Shown piece by piece: positions 19,907-30,184 of a DNA stretch of 64,000 nt (its first letter is position 1; every line of letters starts with the position of its first letter). The stretch spans positions 62,001 to 126,000 of the forward strand of contig NZ_QRNF01000005.1 of NCBI RefSeq assembly GCF_003474435.1, given 5' to 3'. The notes under the pieces were generated by a model. It made no database searches and was not told where the DNA came from. It worked only from the letters and a program-made list of their open reading frames with translations. The position numbers and the translations under genes were made by a program. Source of the DNA: Ruminococcus sp. AF46-10NS (GTDB taxonomy: Bacteria > Bacillota > Clostridia > Lachnospirales > Lachnospiraceae).

Positions 19907-20836
19907 TTATGACCTGTCCTCTCTGATTAGACTATCGGAAAATGCCAGGTTCAGTCCCTCCGAAATTGTAAAGCTCAAATACTTGACAGTCTCATCCACA
20001 TCCTTTGGAGTCACAAACATAGTATAAAGCTTTGGCGAGATCATTTCTTCCAGAAATTCCTTCTGCTCCTCTTCCTCCAGCGCATCCAGAAGATCTGACA
20101 TGGAATCATGGACAATGGTAGCTGCATCTACCACTGTAGGCACCCCGATCCCTATTACCCTTACGGACAGATTCTCTTCGTTTAAGCCTTCTCTGTGATT
20201 TCCCACACCGGATCCCGGACTGATCCCTGTATCTGTGATCTGGATAGTCCGGTTCAGCCTCGCCGTACTTCTGGCAGCCAGCGCATCAATCGCAATCACC
20301 ACATCCGGTTTTGTCTCTGCTACAACCCCCTGGACAATCTCCAGTGTCTCCATTCCAGTCTGCGCCATCACACCTGGAACAATTCCGCTGATCTGGTGCA
20401 TTTTCATATGAGAACAGGATTTCAGACCATACTCCCGGATCACATGCCTTGTCATATGAATATTTCCCACTGCCCGGGGACCAAGGGAATCTGCTGTGAT
20501 GTCCTGATTTCCCAGTCCTACCACAAGTACAGACTGCTGCTGACTGAAATCAATCAGTTCTTTTAAGTGATGCGCTACCTCCTCTGAAATCTCCCTGTGA
20601 TAATCCTCATCCGGCACGGAAAGATCCGGAGCCTCGATGGTAATATACGTTCCCTGGGGCTTTCCCATAGTCTTCGCACCATTTTCCGTTGTGATCCGAA
20701 CAACCGTAGTCCGCACATCTTTCTCCTTGTCGTACTTTTCCCGAACCTCCACTCCATGAACTTCCACGTTTTCCTCTTTGAAACGCTCTGTTGCCTCAAG
20801 TGCCAGATCCGTCCTGATCCTGTTCCTTCCTGCCAT
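19907..20836 (-). CDS. gpr: Germination protease GPR
   Basis: Aspartic-type endoprotease (family A25) that degrades small acid-soluble spore proteins when a spore germinates. From the ATG at 20836 the protein is 309 residues. RTDLALEATE near the N-terminus is the typical GPR start, and it resembles the site at which the precursor cleaves itself. VLVVGLGNQDITADSLGP and DVVIAIDALAARS are the family signatures. GGAG lies about six bases before this ATG; the upstream in-frame ATG lacks one. Presence of gpr with spoIIP marks the organism as a spore former or a recent descendant. Confidence 0.93.
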   Translation of the reverse strand: MAGRNRIRTDLALEATERFKEENVEVHGVEVREKYDKEKDVRTTVVRITTENGAKTMGKPQGTYITIEAPDLSVPDEDYHREISEEVAHHLKELIDFSQQQSVLVVGLGNQDITADSLGPRAVGNIHMTRHVIREYGLKSCSHMKMHQISGIVPGVMAQTGMETLEIVQGVVAETKPDVVIAIDALAARSTARLNRTIQITDTGISPGSGVGNHREGLNEENLSVRVIGIGVPTVVDAATIVHDSMSDLLDALEEEEQKEFLEEMISPKLYTMFVTPKDVDETVKYLSFTISEGLNLAFSDSLIREDRS

Positions 20837-21008
20837 AAGCTCTCCTCTTCTCCTGATAAATTTCAATCGTCCGCTATCTATCCGCGAACATTACTGTATT
20901 TCTGTCTTATTCTTCCCTCGTTTTCCCATAAATATGTATCATTTCTCATATCACCCACAGCATTTGGTGTTTTTTTGTCATATTTTTGAGATTTCCGTAA
21001 AAAACATC

Positions 21009-21037
21009 TTGACATTTCCGCACACGTATAATAATAT
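21009..21037 (+). promoter_or_regulatory. rpsT promoter
   Basis: Perfect TTGACA (21009-21014). With 17 bp spacing the -10 is TAATAT (21032-21037) inside a very AT-rich run; TATAAT at 21027-21032 is better in sequence but only 12 bp away. It is 90 bp upstream of the rpsT start. Confidence 0.6.
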
Positions 21038-21125
21038 ATATAAGCATGTTTCATAGGAGCGCCCGTGTCTGTTCCTGTGAATGTAATTTTTTATATTATA
21101 TTTTTAGGAATCGGAGGTGTACGAA

Positions 21126-21389
21126 TTGGCTAACATTAAATCCGCAAAGAAGAGAATCTTAGTTAACAGAACTAAGGCTGCAAGAAACAAAGCAATCCGT
21201 TCTGCAGTTAAGACTTCCATTAAGAAAGTTGAGACAGCAGTTGAGAATAAGGATAAGGCAGCTGCAGAGGTTGCTCTTAAGGACGCAATCTCCACAATCA
21301 GCAAAGCTACATCCAAGGGCGTTTACCACAAAAATAACTGCGCCAGAAAAATTTCCCGTCTTTCCAAAGCTGTCAACAGCATTGCGTAA
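21126..21389 (+). CDS. rpsT: 30S ribosomal protein S20
   Basis: Small-subunit protein that binds 16S rRNA during assembly. The 87 residues are Lys/Ala-rich and helical: ANIKSAKKRILVNRTKAAR, then a central SIKKVETAVENKDKAAAE, ending HKNNCARKISRLSKAVNSIA. The start is TTG at 21126, eight bases after GGAGG. An upstream GTG would add three residues not found in S20. A UUG start is also known for E. coli rpsT, where it takes part in autoregulation. The gene stands alone on the plus strand, divergent from gpr, with its own promoter and terminator. Confidence 0.96.
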   Translation: MANIKSAKKRILVNRTKAARNKAIRSAVKTSIKKVETAVENKDKAAAEVALKDAISTISKATSKGVYHKNNCARKISRLSKAVNSIA

Positions 21390-21431
21390 TAGACAACGGA
21401 ATATTTTAGTTATAAGCTTATAAGTAAAAGG

Positions 21432-21466
21432 AAAGACAGTCGAACCGTCAGCGACTGTCTTTTTTG
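21432..21466 (+). terminator. rpsT terminator
   Basis: Perfect 11-bp stem, AAAGACAGTCG (21432-21442) with CGACTGTCTTT (21452-21462), followed by a T-run. Confidence 0.92.
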
Positions 21467-21499
21467 TATATAGATTTCTGTTTTGTATATAGATTTCTG
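21462..21499 (+). repeat. Perfect 19-bp tandem duplication after rpsT
   Basis: The unit TTTTGTATATAGATTTCTG occurs twice head to tail (21462-21480 and 21481-21499), starting in the T-run of the rpsT terminator. It is probably a replication slippage product. Confidence 0.85.
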
Positions 21500-21521
21500 C
21501 ATTGACCAAAAGGAGTTTTTT

Positions 21522-22094
21522 ATGATATCCCATCCCTTTCCCTACCGCATTATCCGCAGCAGCCGGAAAACCCTGGCGATCCAGGTCAGCGTTTCCGGTC
21601 AGGTAACTGTCCGCGCTCCACACACAATGCCAGATTCCACCATCCATCGTTTTCTCTCACAGAAAGAAAGCTGGATCCTGGAGCATCTCTCACACGCTGC
21701 CACTGAGCCGGCACAGCCCCAGGCTGAAAACCCGCCTCTTTCGGAATTCCGCCGCAGTTATTATATGGAATCCGCCAGAAAAATATTCAAAAGAAAAACC
21801 GCAGCCTACGCCAGAAAAATGGGCGTAACCTACGGCCGTATCACGATCCGGGAACAAAAAACCCGCTGGGGAAGCTGCACCAGCGAAGGAAACCTGAACT
21901 TCAACTGGCGGCTGATCTTCGCCCCGGAAAAAGTCCTGGATTATGTTGTAGTACACGAACTTTCCCACAGAAAAGAAATGAATCATTCCCCTGCCTTTTA
22001 TGCAGTGGTGGCATCTGTGATGCCGGAGTATAAAGCCTGCGAAAAATGGCTCAGGGACAACGGAGCGACCCTGTGGCAGAACCCGTCTCCGTAA
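21522..22094 (+). CDS. YgjP/SprT-like zinc metallopeptidase (M48-type, DUF45)
   Basis: A 190-residue predicted zinc metallopeptidase. The HELSH zinc motif in VVVHELSHRKEMNHSP supplies two histidines, with the MNHS segment after it. WGSCTSEGNLNFNWRL is the signature of the DUF45/YgjP group. AGGAG lies six bases before the ATG at 21522; a longer in-frame start would run through the duplicated 19-mer and lacks such a site. No signal peptide or membrane segment, so cytoplasmic. The substrate is not known. It converges on holA with three bases between them. Confidence 0.88.
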   Translation: MISHPFPYRIIRSSRKTLAIQVSVSGQVTVRAPHTMPDSTIHRFLSQKESWILEHLSHAATEPAQPQAENPPLSEFRRSYYMESARKIFKRKTAAYARKMGVTYGRITIREQKTRWGSCTSEGNLNFNWRLIFAPEKVLDYVVVHELSHRKEMNHSPAFYAVVASVMPEYKACEKWLRDNGATLWQNPSP

Positions 22095-22097
22095 AAC

Positions 22098-23093
22098 TCA
22101 GGCTCTCACTGCTCTCGCCGAGCTGTACTTCACGATCAGAAGCTCCACGCTGAGCACATCTCCAAGTGTACCTGTCTTTACCGCCTCTTCCGCATCCACA
22201 AAATCCCGCACAGCATTCTCCAACTCTTCCACAGTGTAGGATCTGGCACAGGATGCCAGGTTCCGCACAACAAAAGAGGGTACTCCCAGTTTGGAAGCGA
22301 TCTCGGTTTGAGAAAGACCCTCCTGTGACATTTTCTTGGTCAGGCAGATCTGACGAAACTGTTTCGCCAAAAGAAACAATATCCGCATCGGCGGTTCCCG
22401 AAGAGTCAGAAGGTCATAGTACAGATCCAGGGCCCGCTTCTGGTTCTTCTCCGTCACCGCACGCACCATATCAAAGATCTTATTGGTTGTCTGCGTGGTA
22501 CAGACAGCCTGGATATCTGCAGCCGTCACAACATCTCTTCCGACCGTATAGGAGATCAGCTTTTCCAGCTCCATCCTTATATTTCCCATATCTGTTCCCG
22601 TCATGGTCAGCAGAAGCTCCACATCTCTCTGGGTGATCCTGCGGCCATTTTTTCCAAGGATTCCTGCTGCCCACCGCATAAGAGTCTTTTCATCCTGCTG
22701 TTTAAATTCCCCGATGCTGCCGCAGGCTTTTACCGCCTTGTACATACGGCTTCTCTTATCTACTTCAGACTCGCAGAACACCAGATACAGATAATCAGGC
22801 AGAGCTTTCATATAATCTGCCAGTTCCTCACATTTGTTCTTAAAGAATCCCGTATCCTCAAGAAGGACTACTCTTCGCTCTGCAAAAAAGGGCATGGTAT
22901 CACAAAGACTCAAAAGCTCCCGGACATCGATCCCCTTCCCCTCATATCTGGTAAAATTCATGGTATCATCGTCCGGGTTCAGAGCCTTCACCAGATTTCT
23001 TTTATATTGCTGTTTCAGATAGGCTTCCTCACCGTAAAGGAGATATGCCTGCTTAAATTTTCCTGTTTTAATATCTTCCTGAATATTCTTCAA
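22098..23093 (-). CDS. holA: DNA polymerase III subunit delta
   Basis: Clamp-loader delta subunit, which opens the sliding clamp ring. From TTG at 23093 the protein is 331 residues, typical for HolA. The N-terminus KNIQEDIKTGKFKQAYLLYGEEAYLKQQY and the FFAERRVVLLEDTGFF segment are characteristic. The C-terminal helical collar includes ILFLLAKQFRQICLTKKMSQEGLS. The start is uncertain: the open frame reaches back to an ATG at 23192, but that extension looks unrelated to HolA and lacks a ribosome site, whereas AGGGG lies eight bases before the TTG. holA next to rpsT, gpr, spoIIP and lepA is the usual Firmicutes order. Confidence 0.9.
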   Translation of the reverse strand: MKNIQEDIKTGKFKQAYLLYGEEAYLKQQYKRNLVKALNPDDDTMNFTRYEGKGIDVRELLSLCDTMPFFAERRVVLLEDTGFFKNKCEELADYMKALPDYLYLVFCESEVDKRSRMYKAVKACGSIGEFKQQDEKTLMRWAAGILGKNGRRITQRDVELLLTMTGTDMGNIRMELEKLISYTVGRDVVTAADIQAVCTTQTTNKIFDMVRAVTEKNQKRALDLYYDLLTLREPPMRILFLLAKQFRQICLTKKMSQEGLSQTEIASKLGVPSFVVRNLASCARSYTVEELENAVRDFVDAEEAVKTGTLGDVLSVELLIVKYSSARAVRA

Positions 23094-23264
23094 TCTCTGT
23101 ACCCCTGTCTGATTTTCTCTGTAATCCAGTTTATACGACAACTGCCGGAAATGCAACACCCAAGCAAAAATTTGACTTTCCACCGGATTCATGATACTGT
23201 AAACAGGTACATATTCCGGCAGATCCGTTCTGTCAGCGAAATATGCGGAAGGGAGTGTTCCATT

Positions 23265-23672
23265 ATGGAAAAAAGAAGAAACAGCAGAACAAGCAACCTG
23301 AAGAGCGCAACCACCAAGGCCAAAGCTACCGTGAAATCAACTGTAGAAAAGATTGAAAAAACACCTGCAGCTGAAAAAACCGTTAAAGCAGTCAAAAAGG
23401 CAACAGAGACTGTAGCAGCCAAGGCACCAGAAGTAGTAGAAGAAGTCAAAAACACTGTAAAAAATCATAAGATCAGCGGCATCACACTTGAAATTTTTGA
23501 GACATCCATCACAGTTGCCGACCTTGAGGCAGCTGTTAAGAAAGATGCAGAAGCAAAGGGCCTGAAAGGCAAAGAGCTCCACATCTATGTAAATGCAGAA
23601 GAAAGAGCAGCTTACTACACTGCTGACGGAGAAGGTTCCGACGATTACAGGATCGATCTGGCCACTCTGTAA
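23265..23672 (+). CDS. DUF6465-like protein with Lys/Ala-rich N-terminus
   Basis: A 135-residue protein of unknown function. The first 75 residues are rich in Lys, Ala, Thr and Val with short repeats (VKAVKKATETVAAKAPEVV), resembling histone H1-like or phasin-like tails. The last 60 residues form a compact domain (ISGITLEIFETSITVADLE to ELHIYVNAEERAAYYTADGE) like the DUF6465 family of Lachnospiraceae, recalled rather than searched. GGGAG lies nine bases before the ATG. It stands alone, divergent from holA, and ends in its own terminator. The basic tail suggests nucleic acid or polyanion contact, which is inference only. Confidence 0.75.
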   Translation: MEKRRNSRTSNLKSATTKAKATVKSTVEKIEKTPAAEKTVKAVKKATETVAAKAPEVVEEVKNTVKNHKISGITLEIFETSITVADLEAAVKKDAEAKGLKGKELHIYVNAEERAAYYTADGEGSDDYRIDLATL

Positions 23673-23736
23673 GCTCCGGCGGATCTGTTCCGCGATCGCT
23701 TACTATGCCGGTCTGTCTGTGACATTCCGGAAACGC

Positions 23737-23793
23737 AAAAAGCCATGCACAGGACATTTTCATCCGGTCCCGCTGCATGACTTTTCTTTTTTA
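23737..23793 (+). terminator. Terminator after the DUF6465-like gene
   Basis: AAAAAGCCATGCA (23737-23749) pairs with TGCATGACTTTT (23774-23785) with one mismatch, then TCTTTTTT. It lies between convergent genes and overlaps the approach to the glpK stop. Confidence 0.7.
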
Positions 23794-23797
23794 TCTT

Positions 23798-25348
<1,551 letters not shown>

Positions 25349-25924
25349 TCATAATTCCCATACCTTCTGATTTGTAGTGGAAACCGCTGCTGCCCCCGCA
25401 CCCAGGGCCCCCATCACATCCTCCTTATCGGAGATCAAACCACCTGCGATCACAGGCACCTTGCTTGTTTTACATATCTGTTTAAGAATCTTCGGCATCA
25501 GTCCCGGCAGAACCTCCACCACATCCGGCAGCTGCTCATGCTGATTTCCCAGATTCTCAATATTCTTGATCGCCATGGAATCAATAAGAAAAAAACGCAG
25601 AACTGTATACATTCCAAGCTTCTTCGCCCTGTTGATCATGGATGCTTTTGTTGAAATGATTCCATCTGCATGGATATTTTTGCAAATATAATCCACAGAA
25701 ACCTCTTTTGAGCTTAAACCTGTGATCAGGTCTATATGTGCCATCGCGATCTTCCCCGCCTGGTGGATCCGCTCCACAATTCCCCCAATAGAACGGATAT
25801 CTCCATACAGGATAAAGATCACGGTAAGCTCCTCTCTGCCCAGACAGTTCTGAAGTCCCTGTTCATCCTTTACAGCCGCTATGATCGGGTTCGCCTCGAT
25901 CGCGTCCAGAAATTCTTTGTTCAT
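25349..25924 (-). CDS. glpP: GlpP, glycerol-3-phosphate-responsive antiterminator
   Basis: RNA-binding regulator that, with glycerol 3-phosphate bound, lets RNA polymerase read through terminators in the leaders of glp operons. The 191-residue TIM-barrel-like protein matches the GlpP family over its whole length: NPIIAAVKDEQGLQ, VIFILYGDIRSIGGIV, KIAMAHIDLITGLSSKE, GIISTKASMINRAKKLGM, VEVLPGLMPKIL and VPVIAGGLISDKEDV. The ATG at 25924 follows GGAGG; an upstream extension is not conserved. It precedes glpK in the same direction. Two matching attenuator leaders at 31.9 and 36.7 kb are its best candidate targets. Confidence 0.92.
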   Translation of the reverse strand: MNKEFLDAIEANPIIAAVKDEQGLQNCLGREELTVIFILYGDIRSIGGIVERIHQAGKIAMAHIDLITGLSSKEVSVDYICKNIHADGIISTKASMINRAKKLGMYTVLRFFLIDSMAIKNIENLGNQHEQLPDVVEVLPGLMPKILKQICKTSKVPVIAGGLISDKEDVMGALGAGAAAVSTTNQKVWEL

Positions 25925-26095
25925 CTTCTTTCTTCCTCCGCAATGTTCACACAATATCATCATATCTCCGCGCATTGTTTGAAGATATTATTCTTATTGT
26001 ATCAGTTTATTGCTTCAAAGACCAGACGCATTTGCCAAATATATCTGTTTTATTTCCGGCTGTATTACAATTCTCAGACAATCTTCTTCTCTGGT

Positions 26096-26123
26096 AAAAG
26101 AAAGGAAGCCCTTATGGACTTCC
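26096..26123 (-). terminator. Terminator of the Ldh-family dehydrogenase gene
   Basis: GGAAGCCC (26104-26111) pairs with GGACTTCC (26116-26123) around a TTAT loop. On the minus strand TTTCTTTT follows. It lies 15 bp past the stop and separates the dehydrogenase from glpP. Confidence 0.75.
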
Positions 26124-26137
26124 CTTCTGCAGATACA

Positions 26138-27256
26138 TTATTTCTCAAACGGGAATTTGAACTGTGTAAGTCCGAATTCATCACGAAGTCCGATAAACTC
26201 TTTCTGAACTGCCTCTGTCACCGGAACTCCCTTATCCTTACGATACATCCATACATCATATTCCTTCTCGCCTGCTGTGTAGATACGTTCCTGTCCAGGA
26301 GCCTTCTCGGAGCCTCTCAGGTCTCTCAGGATATCACCGCATGTTTTCTTGAATGCCTCTGCACCCATAAATGCCTCTGTGTCGATAGCAATAAAGAAAT
26401 GTCCAAGATGATATGGACGGATCTTTCCTTCCTCATCCTTACCATCCAGAGCTTTCAGGAAGAGACCGGACTGAAGAGCTGCGGAAAGGATCTCAACAAC
26501 AGTAGAGTATCCGTATCCCTTATATCCTCCAGTTGTCTCACCAAATCCACCGAGAGGAGCAAGTGCTGCCTGCTGGCTTCTGATCTTCTTAAGGATCTCT
26601 GCACTGTCTGTAAGCTCCTCTCCTTCTCTGGAAATAACAAGACCTTTAGGAGTATCATGGTTGATACGTGCGTAGTATTCGATCTTGCCATTCTGGATAA
26701 CAGATGTTGCACAGTCCAGTGTAAATGGGAACGGCTCATCTGTAGGCATACTAAATGTCAGTGGGTTGGTTCCAAGCATATTTTCAACACCAAATGTCGG
26801 TGCAACAGATGGTCTTGCGTTGGTACCGCTGATACCGATCATATTCTCCTTTGCTGCGAGACCTGTCCAGTAGCCTGCGATTCCATAATGGGAAGAGTTA
26901 CGGACTGCAACCATACCCATGCCGTATTTATGTGCTTTTTCGATACACATGTCCATAGCCTTCTTGCTGGCAACCATTCCCATACCATCGTTGGCATCGA
27001 GAACTGCAGTTGTTGGTGTCTCTTTAAGGATATCGATCTTTGTTACTGGATTTAAGATTCCGGATTTGATACGGTCGATATAGATCGGTTTAAAACGGTT
27101 GCAGCCATGGCTCTCGATTCCACGTCTGTCACTTTCCAGAAGTACGTCAGCGCAAAGTCTTGCATCCTCCGTCGGAACTCCCATTTTCTCAAATACTGCA
27201 GTCATAAAATCGTCTGCAAGCTGCCAGGAAATAAAAGGTCTTGTTTCTTTCTCCAT
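26138..27256 (-). CDS. Ldh family NAD(P)-dependent oxidoreductase
   Basis: Member of the malate / L-lactate / ureidoglycolate dehydrogenase family (COG2055), which reduces or oxidises 2-hydroxy acids using NAD(P). The 372 residues carry the family blocks: DRRGIESHGCNRF near residue 45, VRNSSHYGIAGYW with the catalytic His near residue 120, NPLTFSMPTDEP and TGGYKGYGYSTVVEILS. This is not the classical Rossmann-type lactate dehydrogenase. GGAGG lies upstream of the ATG. The exact substrate cannot be told from the sequence. It sits between the GDPD and glpP genes in the same direction, with a dispersed repeat upstream and a terminator downstream, so it is probably its own unit. Confidence 0.88.
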   Translation of the reverse strand: MEKETRPFISWQLADDFMTAVFEKMGVPTEDARLCADVLLESDRRGIESHGCNRFKPIYIDRIKSGILNPVTKIDILKETPTTAVLDANDGMGMVASKKAMDMCIEKAHKYGMGMVAVRNSSHYGIAGYWTGLAAKENMIGISGTNARPSVAPTFGVENMLGTNPLTFSMPTDEPFPFTLDCATSVIQNGKIEYYARINHDTPKGLVISREGEELTDSAEILKKIRSQQAALAPLGGFGETTGGYKGYGYSTVVEILSAALQSGLFLKALDGKDEEGKIRPYHLGHFFIAIDTEAFMGAEAFKKTCGDILRDLRGSEKAPGQERIYTAGEKEYDVWMYRKDKGVPVTEAVQKEFIGLRDEFGLTQFKFPFEK

Positions 27257-27355
27257 TGTAAAAATCCTCCATATACATTATTATAGTTTTTTATTTTACT
27301 TATATAGATCTGCAGCAGGACCCCCTCCTGCCGGAGATGTAAACACAACCTGCAG

Positions 27356-27422
27356 TAAAGCGGACATTCGCAATCCGCTTCGCTACTTGCTCATGAACGC
27401 AGTCGCTTCGCGATCTGCGTTC
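27356..27422. repeat. Dispersed repeat, best-preserved copy with two hairpins
   Basis: First hairpin AAGCGGA (27358-27364) with TCCGCTT (27374-27380); second hairpin GAACGCAG (27395-27402) with CTGCGTTC (27415-27422), both perfect. Between them is CGCTACTTGCTCAT. It lies about 100 bp upstream of the dehydrogenase start. Related copies are at 10646, 10824, 11967, 14987 and 61488. Confidence 0.65.
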
Positions 27423-27477
27423 AAATTCAGCCAGCCTCCTGTATGTACCTCACAGAAAGCGTCTTTGCATCACAGTG

Positions 27478-28209
27478 TCAATCCTCGTCTGCCACTGCTC
27501 TGCCTCTGTCAGGATAATTGGTGATAATGGAGTTTACTCCCCATTTCTTCATCCTTCTCATATCCTCTTCCTCATTTACAGTCCAGACATTTACCCCAAT
27601 GCCGTTCTGTGAACAGCTGCGTACATGCTCTTCTTCCAGATATTTCAGATTCGGATGATAATACTGAACATCACAATTTCTCGCATAAACGCCTGCATTG
27701 TCCACATATTTATCTACCAGAAAACCACCTGCAATGGTTTCATCGCTCTGTCTGCACAGTACGATGGAAGCATTATTAAAGGAAGAAAGAATTATCCGAT
27801 CCTCCAGTCCGTATTCACAGATCATGTCGATCACTTTCTCTTCCATACCACCATAATAATAAACACTGTTCTTCAACTCAATGTTGGTGATCAGATCTTC
27901 CTCCTCAGCCATCCATTCCAAATACTCTCTCAGAGTCGGGATCTGAAGTCTGCCGAATTTTCCGGCAAATTTATCCGGATAGCTGCAATCCAGTTTACAC
28001 AGTTCATCATATGTAAGATCATAGATATATCCGCTTCCATCTGTGGTACGGTCAACCTTCTCATCGTGCATGATCACCGGAACCAGATCCTTGGTCAGCT
28101 GTACATCAAGCTCAATTCCCTCGCATCCAGCCTCCACAGCTTTCTGAAACGCCAGCATTGTATTCTCCGGATATTCTCCGCTGAAACCACGATGTCCAAA
28201 TACTTTCAT
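27478..28209 (-). CDS. Glycerophosphodiester phosphodiesterase
   Basis: Cleaves glycerophosphodiesters such as glycerophosphocholine to glycerol 3-phosphate and an alcohol. The 243-residue cytoplasmic TIM barrel shows the catalytic HRGFSGEYPENTMLAF near the N-terminus, GIELDVQLTKDLVPVIMHDEKVDR with the metal-binding Glu-x-Asp and second His, and VNVWTVNEEEDM. The ATG at 28209 is nine bases after GGAGG; the ATG three codons earlier abuts GGAGG and is unlikely. It has its own consensus promoter (28273-28301). Its product would feed the glpA-type dehydrogenase encoded upstream, so it fits the surrounding regulon. Confidence 0.93.
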   Translation of the reverse strand: MKVFGHRGFSGEYPENTMLAFQKAVEAGCEGIELDVQLTKDLVPVIMHDEKVDRTTDGSGYIYDLTYDELCKLDCSYPDKFAGKFGRLQIPTLREYLEWMAEEEDLITNIELKNSVYYYGGMEEKVIDMICEYGLEDRIILSSFNNASIVLCRQSDETIAGGFLVDKYVDNAGVYARNCDVQYYHPNLKYLEEEHVRSCSQNGIGVNVWTVNEEEDMRRMKKWGVNSIITNYPDRGRAVADED

Positions 28210-28272
28210 TCTAATCATCCTCCATTCAATGCATTACATCGTTATGAGCATTTTTGCTAATTCATATTTCTG

Positions 28273-28301
28273 ATTATATCATAGCATTTATTTATTTTCA
28301 A
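28273..28301 (-). promoter_or_regulatory. Promoter of the GDPD gene
   Basis: On the minus strand TTGAAA (28296-28301) and a perfect TATAAT (28273-28278) are 17 bp apart, about 65 bp before the start. Upstream (28302-28390) is an A-tract-rich segment that could act as an UP element. Confidence 0.8.
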
Positions 28302-28401
28302 CATTTTTTGTCTATTTTTTTATATTTTTTTGTTGCTTTTTAATTAATTATTCTTTTTCTTATTATTATTTTTTGTGCATTTTGTATATTTCATTTCATA
28401 G

Positions 28402-28453
28402 CAAACAAAGCGATAAAAAAGCCTTTTCAGGTTTATTTTATTCGCTTTGTCTG
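28402..28453 (-). terminator. Hairpin after the DUF1667 gene, probable terminator
   Basis: ACAAAGCGATAAAA pairs with TTTTATTCGCTTTGT with one bulged base, a 14-bp stem. It lies between the DUF1667 stop (28508) and the GDPD promoter. There is no long T-run on the minus strand, so it may instead protect the 3' end of the transcript. Confidence 0.5.
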
Positions 28454-28507
28454 CCGGAGGGCTGACATATTATAAGCATACAGATCGCCATATATATCCT
28501 TTGCAGA

Positions 28508-28879
28508 TCACTGTATGATCTGCTTCACATTTCCTGTAGCCACGATATCCACGCCTGTACCTGCTGCATTCTCCAGGATCACATCTCCGATCTGAACCGG
28601 TGCTTCCACACATACATCCCTCAGTGCATCCACACAGTTAAAAATCTTTCCTTTCGGAATATCCCGCGCTGTCTTTACTGACACCACCGGCATGCTTCCA
28701 TTTTTCACACGTACGGTCGTTGTCACGATCCTGGTTGGATCTGTCACTTCCTTCACTGCATATTCCGCACCTTTTTTACAGGTATTTCCTGTGACGGAAA
28801 CGATCTCTTTTCCATTCATTTCCACCAGAAGGGCGCATCCCATGGGGCATCCGATACAAGTAAGATTCCTTTTTTCCAT
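28508..28879 (-). CDS. DUF1667 protein, small Cys-rich partner of the glpA/glpB set
   Basis: A 123-residue protein of the DUF1667 family. The N-terminus has four closely spaced cysteines (LTCIGCPMGCALLVEM and later TCKKGAEYA), a likely iron-sulfur or metal site. The rest reads VTDPTRIVTTTVRVKNGSMPVVSVKT and FNCVDALRDV. The ATG at 28879 has GGAGGAG upstream and follows the stop of the flavoprotein gene by five bases. It is the third member of a glpA-glpB-DUF1667 operon. Family members are nearly always found with such flavoproteins and are thought to replace the GlpC electron-transfer subunit of anaerobic G3P dehydrogenase; that role is inference. Confidence 0.87.
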   Translation of the reverse strand: MEKRNLTCIGCPMGCALLVEMNGKEIVSVTGNTCKKGAEYAVKEVTDPTRIVTTTVRVKNGSMPVVSVKTARDIPKGKIFNCVDALRDVCVEAPVQIGDVILENAAGTGVDIVATGNVKQIIQ

Positions 28880-28884
28880 TTTTA

Positions 28885-30184
28885 TCACTCCTCCACCTGG
28901 ATCACAAGTTCATGTTTATCCTGTTTCTGTTTTCCTTCCAGAATGGAAAGAAGCTGCTCTTTTTTCAGTTTGATCTGTTCCATCTCTCCGGCGCTGCCAC
29001 CTGTTTCTTTCTGGAAAAGATCCGTTCTCCATCCAGATATGCCCGGATGTAACAATTTTTATACACATTTCCCACGCGGAAGCGGACCAGCTGTTCCTCC
29101 GCCATATGACAGATACGGATCTCAGATGGCACTGTGTAGCGGACTCCGTTTTGGGGAGAAAGTGTGATCTTTATCTCTTCCGGTATTCTGTCCTCTCCAT
29201 TGTTGTTTATATAGAGAGCCGCATTTCTTCCTGCATTGCCTGCTTCCTCTGACACAAAATCTACCAGATCGTGAACATGAAGAACATTTCCGCAGGCAAA
29301 AATACCTTCTACATTTGTCTCCAGACTTTCGTTTACTACCGGTCCGGAAGTCACATTGCTCAGCTTCACACCTGCCTGTCCGGAAAGCTCATTCTCCGGG
29401 ATCAGTCCAACAGAAAGAAGAAGCGTATCGCATTCAAAAAATTCCTCTGTACCAGGAATCGGACGTCTGTTTTCATCTACCTCTGCAAGAGTGATTCCTT
29501 CCACACGCTCTTTTCCTTTTATGTCAACCACTGTATGGCTAAGCTTCAACGGGATCCCGAAATCATCCAGGCACTGCACGATATTTCGCTTCAGGCCTCC
29601 GGAATATGGCATCAGCTCTGCCACAGCCTTAACCTCCGCACCTTCCAAAGTCATACGTCTGGCCATGATCAGCCCGATATCACCGGATCCCAGGATCACT
29701 ACCTTTTTTCCCGGCATAAAGCTTCCATGTTTACAAGACGCTGTGCTGTTCCTGCAGAATAAATGCCTGCCGGGCGATATCCCGGAATGTTCAGTGCGCC
29801 TCGCGGTCTCTCTCTGCATCCCATTGCAAGGATCACAGCTTTTGCCTGGATCTGATACATTCCCTCCTGACGGCTCATTGCAGTGATCACCTTATCCTGA
29901 CTGATATCCATGACCATGGTATTCAGCCGGTACTCGATCTGCTGTTCTTTTACCATCCGGATAAAGCGTGCCGCATATTCCGGTCCTGTCAGCTCCTCCT
30001 GAAATGTATGAAGGCCAAATCCATTATGGATACACTGATTCAGAATCCCACCCAGTTCCTTGTCACGTTCCAGGATCAGGATACTCTCTGCTCCCTCTTT
30101 CTTTGCAGCCAGGGCTGCTGCCAGTCCTGCAGGGCCTCCGCCTATGATCACGATATCTCTCTTCACCATAATCTTATCATTCAT
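28885..30184 (-). pseudogene. FAD/NAD(P)-dependent oxidoreductase (GlpB-like), two frameshifts
   Basis: Pyridine nucleotide-disulfide type flavoprotein, probably a subunit of an anaerobic glycerol-3-phosphate dehydrogenase. The N-terminal FAD site is DIVIIGGGPAGLAAALAAKK, and the NAD(P) site VVILGSGDIGLIMARRM follows, with GCRERPRGALNIPG and a C-terminal ACGNVLHVHDLVDFV. Two single-base losses break it: near 29720-29723 (restoring V-N-M-E-G-F-M-P-G-K-K) and near 28985-28991 in a GG run (restoring A-P-G-E-M-E-Q-I-K-L). The true stop is then TGA at 28885-28887, five bases before the DUF1667 start. ATG at 30184 follows AGGAGG and overlaps the glpA-like gene by eight bases. Confidence 0.85.

Noticed and set aside
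27300..27480. Transposon remnant near the dehydrogenase gene
   Set aside because: Only the short palindromic repeat is present; no transposase fragment or target-site duplication is visible.
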